A stretch of 8,865 nucleotides of DNA from CAYORM01 sp964406375 (GTDB lineage Bacteria; Pseudomonadota; Alphaproteobacteria; DSM-16000; Inquilinaceae), in the NCBI GenBank assembly GCA_964406375.1, contig CAYORM010000102.1, forward strand, positions 1 to 8,865. Direction: 5' to 3'. Of the stretch, positions 5,529 to 8,865 are shown piece after piece. How positions within the stretch are numbered: the stretch's first letter is position 1; every line of letters begins with the position of its first letter. The position numbers were made by a program, and so were the translations under genes. The notes below the pieces were generated by a model. It saw nothing but the letters and a program-made list of their open reading frames with translations, searched no databases and was not told the origin of the DNA.

Positions 5529-5650
5529 AGCAGCCTAGCGCCGCTGGCGATGCAGCGCCCTTTCGCTTTTCGGTGACCTTTGCGTTATGCTCGCCGCCCC
5601 TGCGGGGCCGGGCCCCGCGACGATCGAAGCCGCCGGAACACGGGATCGGA
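5514..5650 (+). promoter_or_regulatory. Intergenic region before dnaN; probable dnaN promoter and leader
   Basis: These 137 bp hold no gene and are too short for rpsT (about 88 codons) or dnaA. A locally AT-richer stretch at about 5558-5591 contains TATGCT (5586-5591), matching 4 of 6 bases of a -10 box; no good -35 box is seen. The overlapping TTATGCTCG is only a partial match to a DnaA box (TTATNCACA) and is not called as one. Downstream, GCGGGGC (5602-5608) and GCCCCGC (5612-5618) form a 7-bp stem with a CGG loop, near the 5' end of a dnaN mRNA that would start just after the -10-like box. CGCT/AGCG pairings at about 5538-5570, followed by TTTT, could be a weak terminator for the upstream gene. 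A promoter here is likely on position; the elements are tentative. Confidence 0.4.
5602..5618 (+). repeat. Perfect 7-bp GC hairpin in the dnaN leader
   Basis: GCGGGGC at 5602-5608 pairs perfectly with GCCCCGC at 5612-5618 around a 3-base loop. The sequence after it (GACGATCG) has no T run, so an intrinsic terminator is unlikely. It lies 33 bp before the dnaN ATG and could stabilise the mRNA 5' end. Confidence 0.45.
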
Positions 5651-6769
5651 ATGAAGCTGCTGATCGAACGGGCCGCTCTGCTGCGCGGCCTCAGCCACGT
5701 CCAGAGCGTCGTGGAGCGCCGCAATACCATCCCGATCCTGTCGAACATCCTGATGCGGGCCGAGGAAGAGCGGCTGCGGCTGACCGCGACGGACATGGAT
5801 CTCGAGATCGTCGAATCCGTCCCCGCGGAATGCCCGGGCCGCGGCGCCGCCACCGCGCCGGCCCACACCCTCTACGACATCGTCCGGAAGCTGCCGGAAG
5901 GCAGCCAGATCGAGATCGAGACCAGCCCGGACGGCACCTCGCTGCAGCTCCGTTCCGGCCGGTCGAGCTTCCGGCTGGGCTGCCTGCCGGTCGAGGATTT
6001 CCCCTCGATGGCGGGGGGCGAGCTGCCGCACGTCTTCCGGATCGCGACGGCCGATCTCAAGATCATGATCGACCGGACCAAATTCGCGATCTCGACCGAG
6101 GAGACGCGCTACTATCTCAACGGCATCTATCTCCACGCGGCCGAGGCCGGTGCCGTGCCGGTGCTGCGCGCGGTTGCGACCGACGGGCACCGTCTCGCCC
6201 GTGTCGAGATGCCCCTGCCCGAGGGGGCGGGCGAGATCGGCGGCGTGATCCTGCCGCGCAAGACGGTGATGGAGCTGCGCAAGCTGCTCGACGAGGCCGG
6301 CGAGACGGTGGAGATCCATCTCTCGGAAACCAAGATCCGCTTCGTGCTCGAAGACATCCTCCTGACCTCGAAGCTGATCGACGGCACCTTCCCCGATTAC
6401 GAGCGGGTGATCCCGACCGGCAATGACCGCATCCTCGAGGTCGATGCGCGGGCCTTCGCACGTGCGGTCGACCGTGTCTCGACCGTCTCGACCGAGAAGA
6501 GCCGCGCGGTGAAGCTGGCCCTGGAGAACGGCTCGCTCACCCTTTCCGCGCAATCGGCGGAGCAGGGCAGCGCGGTCGAGGAGCTCGAGGTCTCCTATGA
6601 CGCGCCGCGCCTGGAAATCGGCTTCAACAGTCGCTATCTCCTGGATATTACGCAGCAGATCGAGGGCGACGGGGCACGATTCGCGATGGCGGATGCCGGA
6701 TCGCCGACCATCGTCGCTGATACGGCGGATGCGAGCGCGCTCTACGTGCTGATGCCGATGCGGGTGTGA
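5651..6769 (+). CDS. dnaN: DNA polymerase III subunit beta (sliding clamp)
   Basis: Ring-forming dimer that encircles DNA and tethers DNA polymerase III and repair polymerases. The 372-residue product has the family's length and its three clamp domains (about 1-120, 130-250, 255-372). Recognisable landmarks are the N-terminus MKLLIERAAL, RRNTIPILSNI (23-33), TATDMDLEI (45-53), FRLGCLPVEDFP (107-118), the protein-binding pocket segment VATDGHRLA (175-183), GTFPDYERVIP (245-255) and the C-terminus LYVLMPMRV, whose MPMR residues line the hydrophobic cleft for clamp-binding partners. The open frame extends 26 codons upstream to a GTG at 5573, but the ATG at 5651 gives the conserved start and has GGGA 5 bases before it. 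It leads a dnaN-recF-gyrB cluster, with recF 13 bp downstream. dnaA, which usually precedes dnaN in bacteria, is absent from the 137 bp upstream. Confidence 0.98.
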   Translation: MKLLIERAALLRGLSHVQSVVERRNTIPILSNILMRAEEERLRLTATDMDLEIVESVPAECPGRGAATAPAHTLYDIVRKLPEGSQIEIETSPDGTSLQLRSGRSSFRLGCLPVEDFPSMAGGELPHVFRIATADLKIMIDRTKFAISTEETRYYLNGIYLHAAEAGAVPVLRAVATDGHRLARVEMPLPEGAGEIGGVILPRKTVMELRKLLDEAGETVEIHLSETKIRFVLEDILLTSKLIDGTFPDYERVIPTGNDRILEVDARAFARAVDRVSTVSTEKSRAVKLALENGSLTLSAQSAEQGSAVEELEVSYDAPRLEIGFNSRYLLDITQQIEGDGARFAMADAGSPTIVADTADASALYVLMPMRV

Positions 6770-6782
6770 CCCTGCGGCGGTG

Positions 6783-8021
6783 ATGACGGCGGCAGGGGCC
6801 GCGCCTCCTCCCGGACGCGATGACGCGGCGCGGCCGCCGGCCGCGATAGCCGTGACGCGGCTGGCGCTGGCGGATGTCCGCTCCTATGCGCGGCTGAAGC
6901 TGGAACTCGGTCCCGGCCCGGTTGTGCTCACCGGACCGAATGGCGCCGGCAAGACGAATCTGCTTGAAGCGGTCTCCTTCCTGTCACCGGGACGGGGGCT
7001 GCGTGGCGCGGCCCTCGCCGATGTCGCCCGGCGGCCGCAGATGGGACCGGTCGGCGCCGGACCGACTAGCACCGGGCCGGAGGTTGACGCCCCTTCGGGC
7101 GGCTGGTCGATCACCGCCATTGTCGGCCCGCCGGAGGACCGCCGGGAGGTCACGACGGGGCTCGCCCCCGGCGAGACCCGCCGCATGGTGCGGCTCGACG
7201 GCCGTCCGGCGTCGAGCCAGTCGGCGCTCGCCGGGGTGGCGCCGATGCTGTGGCTGACACCCGCCATGGACCGGGTGTTCGCCGAGGGGGCGAGCGGGCG
7301 CCGGCGCTTCCTCGACCGGCTGGTCCTGGCCGTGCAGCCGGACCATGCCGCCCAGGTCGCCCGGTATGAACGCGCGATGCGCGAGCGGGCCCGGCTTCTG
7401 GCAGGACCGGCCCCCGACCGGACCTGGCTTTCGGCGATCGAGGAGACGATGGCCGCGGCCGGCGTCGCGATCGCGGCGGCACGGCGCGAGACGGCTCTTC
7501 GCCTTGCCTCGGCACCCGCCATCGCGGGCTTCCCGCCGGCCGTGCTGAGCGTGGCCGGACGGCTTGAGGCCGCGCTGGGCGCGGCCCCGGCCGTCGATGT
7601 GGAAGAGGCATTCCGCCGCGAATTGTGCGATAATCGTCGGGTCGATGCGGCGGGCGGGATGACCACCGTCGGTCCGCATCGAAGTGATCTCGTGGTGCGT
7701 CACGGCGCCAAGGACATGCCCGCGTCGCAATGCTCGACCGGGGAGCAGAAGGCGCTGTTGATCGGCATCGTGACGGCCCATGCCCGCCTCCTGGCGAGCG
7801 AGCAGGGCCGAAGCCCGATCCTGCTACTCGACGAGGTCGCCGCCCATCTGGACGGCGACCGGCGGGCAGCGCTCTACGAGGGGATTTTGGCGCTCGGCGC
7901 CCAGGCCTGGATGACCGGCACGGAGGCGGCGCTGTTCGCGCCGCTCCGCGGCCGGGCCCGCCACCTCCATGTGGCGGGCGGCCGGGTCGCCGAGGACGAA
8001 TGGACGAGGAACGATGGCTGA
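6783..8021 (+). CDS. recF: DNA replication/repair protein RecF
   Basis: SMC/ABC-type ATPase that helps load RecA at single-stranded gaps, with RecO and RecR. Numbering the frame from the GTG at 6780 (413 residues), it has Walker A GPNGAGKT (52-59), GPHRSDL (298-304), the ABC signature STGEQKA (319-325), Walker B PILLLDE (346-352) and the D-loop HLD (356-358). I report the ATG at 6783, next to the GTG; neither has a clear Shine-Dalgarno sequence. The first ~24 residues are Ala/Pro-rich and precede the usual RecF start. A GTG at 6852 would give MTRLALADVRSYARLK, the normal N-terminus, so the true start may be there. Another unusual point is a Gly/Pro-rich stretch at about 88-108, which looks like an insertion relative to E. 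coli RecF. The gene is 13 bp after dnaN and overlaps gyrB by 8 bp. Confidence 0.95.
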   Translation: MTAAGAAPPPGRDDAARPPAAIAVTRLALADVRSYARLKLELGPGPVVLTGPNGAGKTNLLEAVSFLSPGRGLRGAALADVARRPQMGPVGAGPTSTGPEVDAPSGGWSITAIVGPPEDRREVTTGLAPGETRRMVRLDGRPASSQSALAGVAPMLWLTPAMDRVFAEGASGRRRFLDRLVLAVQPDHAAQVARYERAMRERARLLAGPAPDRTWLSAIEETMAAAGVAIAAARRETALRLASAPAIAGFPPAVLSVAGRLEAALGAAPAVDVEEAFRRELCDNRRVDAAGGMTTVGPHRSDLVVRHGAKDMPASQCSTGEQKALLIGIVTAHARLLASEQGRSPILLLDEVAAHLDGDRRAALYEGILALGAQAWMTGTEAALFAPLRGRARHLHVAGGRVAEDEWTRNDG

Positions 8022-8865
8022 GACCGCGACTGCCGCCGCGACCGACTATACCGCCCGCGCGATCACCGTGCTGCGCGGGCTGGAGGCCGTGCGCAAGCGG
8101 CCCGGCATGTATATCGGCGATACCGACGACGGCTCGGGCCTGCACCACATGGTCTATGAGGTCGTCGACAACGCGATCGACGAGGCGCTCGCCAAGCATG
8201 CCGACCTCGTGACCGTGACGCTGAACCCCGACGGCTCGGTGACGGTGACCGACAATGGTCGTGGCATCCCGGTCGACATCCATCCCGAGGAGGGTGTCAG
8301 CGCAGCCGAGGTGGTGATGACCGATCTGCACGGCGGCGGGAAGTTCAACCAGAACTCCTACAAGGTATCGGGGGGGCTGCATGGCGTCGGCGTCTCGGTC
8401 GTCAACGCCCTGTCGGAATGGCTCGAGCTGACGATTTTCCGCGACGGCCATGAATGGTGGATGCGCTTCCGCGACGGGGCACCGGAGGCCCCGCTCGCCG
8501 CCATCGGGCCGCAGGACGGCCGGCGCGGGACGCATGTCACCTTCCTGCCTTCGTCCGAGACCTTCAGCCAGACCACCTTCGACTGGACCACGCTGGAGCA
8601 CCGGCTGCGCGAGCTCGCCTTCCTCAACTCCGGCGTCCGGCTGATCCTGACCGACAAGCGCTCGGCCGAGGTGCGACGGGTCGAGATGTATTACGAGGGC
8701 GGGCTGCGCGCCTATGTCCAGCACCTGACGCGGTCGAAATCGGCGACCCATCCGGAGCCGATCTTCTTCACCGCCGAGCGGGACGGCATCGGGGTCGAGG
8801 TCGGCATGCTGTGGACCGACAGCCCCTATGAGCAGATGCTCTGCTTCACCAACAACATCCCGCAG
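8014..8865 (+). CDS. gyrB: DNA gyrase subunit B, C-terminus cut by the window edge
   Basis: ATPase subunit of DNA gyrase, which with GyrA introduces negative supercoils. The window contains 284 residues of about 800: the GHKL ATPase domain and most of the transducer domain. The TOPRIM and tail domains lie beyond the edge. ATP-site residues are visible: catalytic Glu49 and Mg-binding Asn53 in YEVVDNAIDEAL (48-59), Asp80 in VTDNGRGIP (78-86), the ATP lid LHGGGKFNQNSYKVSGGLHG (105-124) with Lys110, and Arg143, which corresponds to E. coli Arg136 of the coumarin site. Positions run seven ahead of E. coli. GTHVTFLPS (172-180) is also typical. The ATG at 8014 overlaps the last 8 bases of recF and has GAGGA 3 bases before it. 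Susceptible-type Arg143 is retained. ParE is a possible alternative, but linkage to recF and dnaN favours GyrB. Confidence 0.97.
   Translation, partial: MAETATAAATDYTARAITVLRGLEAVRKRPGMYIGDTDDGSGLHHMVYEVVDNAIDEALAKHADLVTVTLNPDGSVTVTDNGRGIPVDIHPEEGVSAAEVVMTDLHGGGKFNQNSYKVSGGLHGVGVSVVNALSEWLELTIFRDGHEWWMRFRDGAPEAPLAAIGPQDGRRGTHVTFLPSSETFSQTTFDWTTLEHRLRELAFLNSGVRLILTDKRSAEVRRVEMYYEGGLRAYVQHLTRSKSATHPEPIFFTAERDGIGVEVGMLWTDSPYEQMLCFTNNIPQ

Noticed and set aside
5585..5593. TTATGCTCG as a DnaA box / part of an origin
   Set aside because: It matches only the first half of TTATNCACA, stands alone, and lacks the clustered boxes and AT-rich unwinding region of an origin.
5573..5650. Upstream extension of dnaN by 26 codons to a GTG
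   Set aside because: MKLLIERAAL at 5651 is the conserved clamp N-terminus, and the extension overlaps the leader hairpin.
5585..6553. 322-codon minus-strand frame opposite dnaN, and a 279-codon plus-strand frame at 5587-6426
   Set aside because: Both are shadows of dnaN; composition is biased and no motif is visible.
7150..8751. 533-codon open frame on the minus strand across recF and gyrB
   Set aside because: It spans two well-supported plus-strand genes in antisense and reads as Arg/Pro/Gly-rich sequence with no recognisable domain.
1..8865. Search for mobile elements, CRISPR arrays, tRNA or rRNA genes, phage or defence genes
   Set aside because: None seen. Known genes cover nearly all of the window, the largest gap is 137 bp, and composition is even throughout.

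Overview
This is a high-G+C (roughly 70 % by eye) bacterial chromosomal segment packed with housekeeping genes. The gene content and order, with a leftward ubiE/coaBC/dut block back to back with a rightward mutM / enoyl-CoA hydratase / dnaN / recF / gyrB block, point to an alphaproteobacterium, most likely of Rhodospirillales type. Genus and family cannot be told from the window. The long runs of open frame on the opposite strand and in other frames are shadows expected from GC-rich codon use.

Left half (1-3829, minus strand, read right to left): ubiE (ubiquinone/menaquinone C-methyltransferase), an 85-bp gap with two overlapping alternative hairpins, coaBC (coenzyme A synthesis), dut (dUTPase, coupled to coaBC by a 4-bp ATGA overlap), an Rrf2-family repressor starting 6 bp after dut, and, after a 63-bp gap with a hairpin and a palindrome, cysK (cysteine synthase A), which runs off the left edge. 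CysK makes cysteine and CoaBC consumes it. The regulator lies directly before cysK, so a cysteine-responsive sub-module is plausible.

Right half (3865-8865, plus strand): mutM (8-oxoguanine DNA glycosylase), a short-chain enoyl-CoA hydratase closely resembling mitochondrial crotonase, a 137-bp intergenic region, then dnaN (sliding clamp), recF (recombination mediator ATPase) and gyrB (gyrase ATPase subunit, cut by the right edge). dnaN-recF-gyrB are tightly packed (13-bp gap, then an 8-bp overlap) and look like one transcription unit. mutM and ubiE are divergent with only 35 bp between their start codons.

I found no mobile element, CRISPR array, RNA gene or clearly novel system. The points worth a second look are what is missing and how the gaps are built. 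ubiB is absent between ubiE and coaBC, and rpsT and dnaA are absent between the enoyl-CoA hydratase and dnaN. Other points are the Rrf2-cysK pair joined to coaBC-dut, the very short ubiE/mutM divergent region with a direct repeat, and several small inverted repeats in the intergenic gaps.
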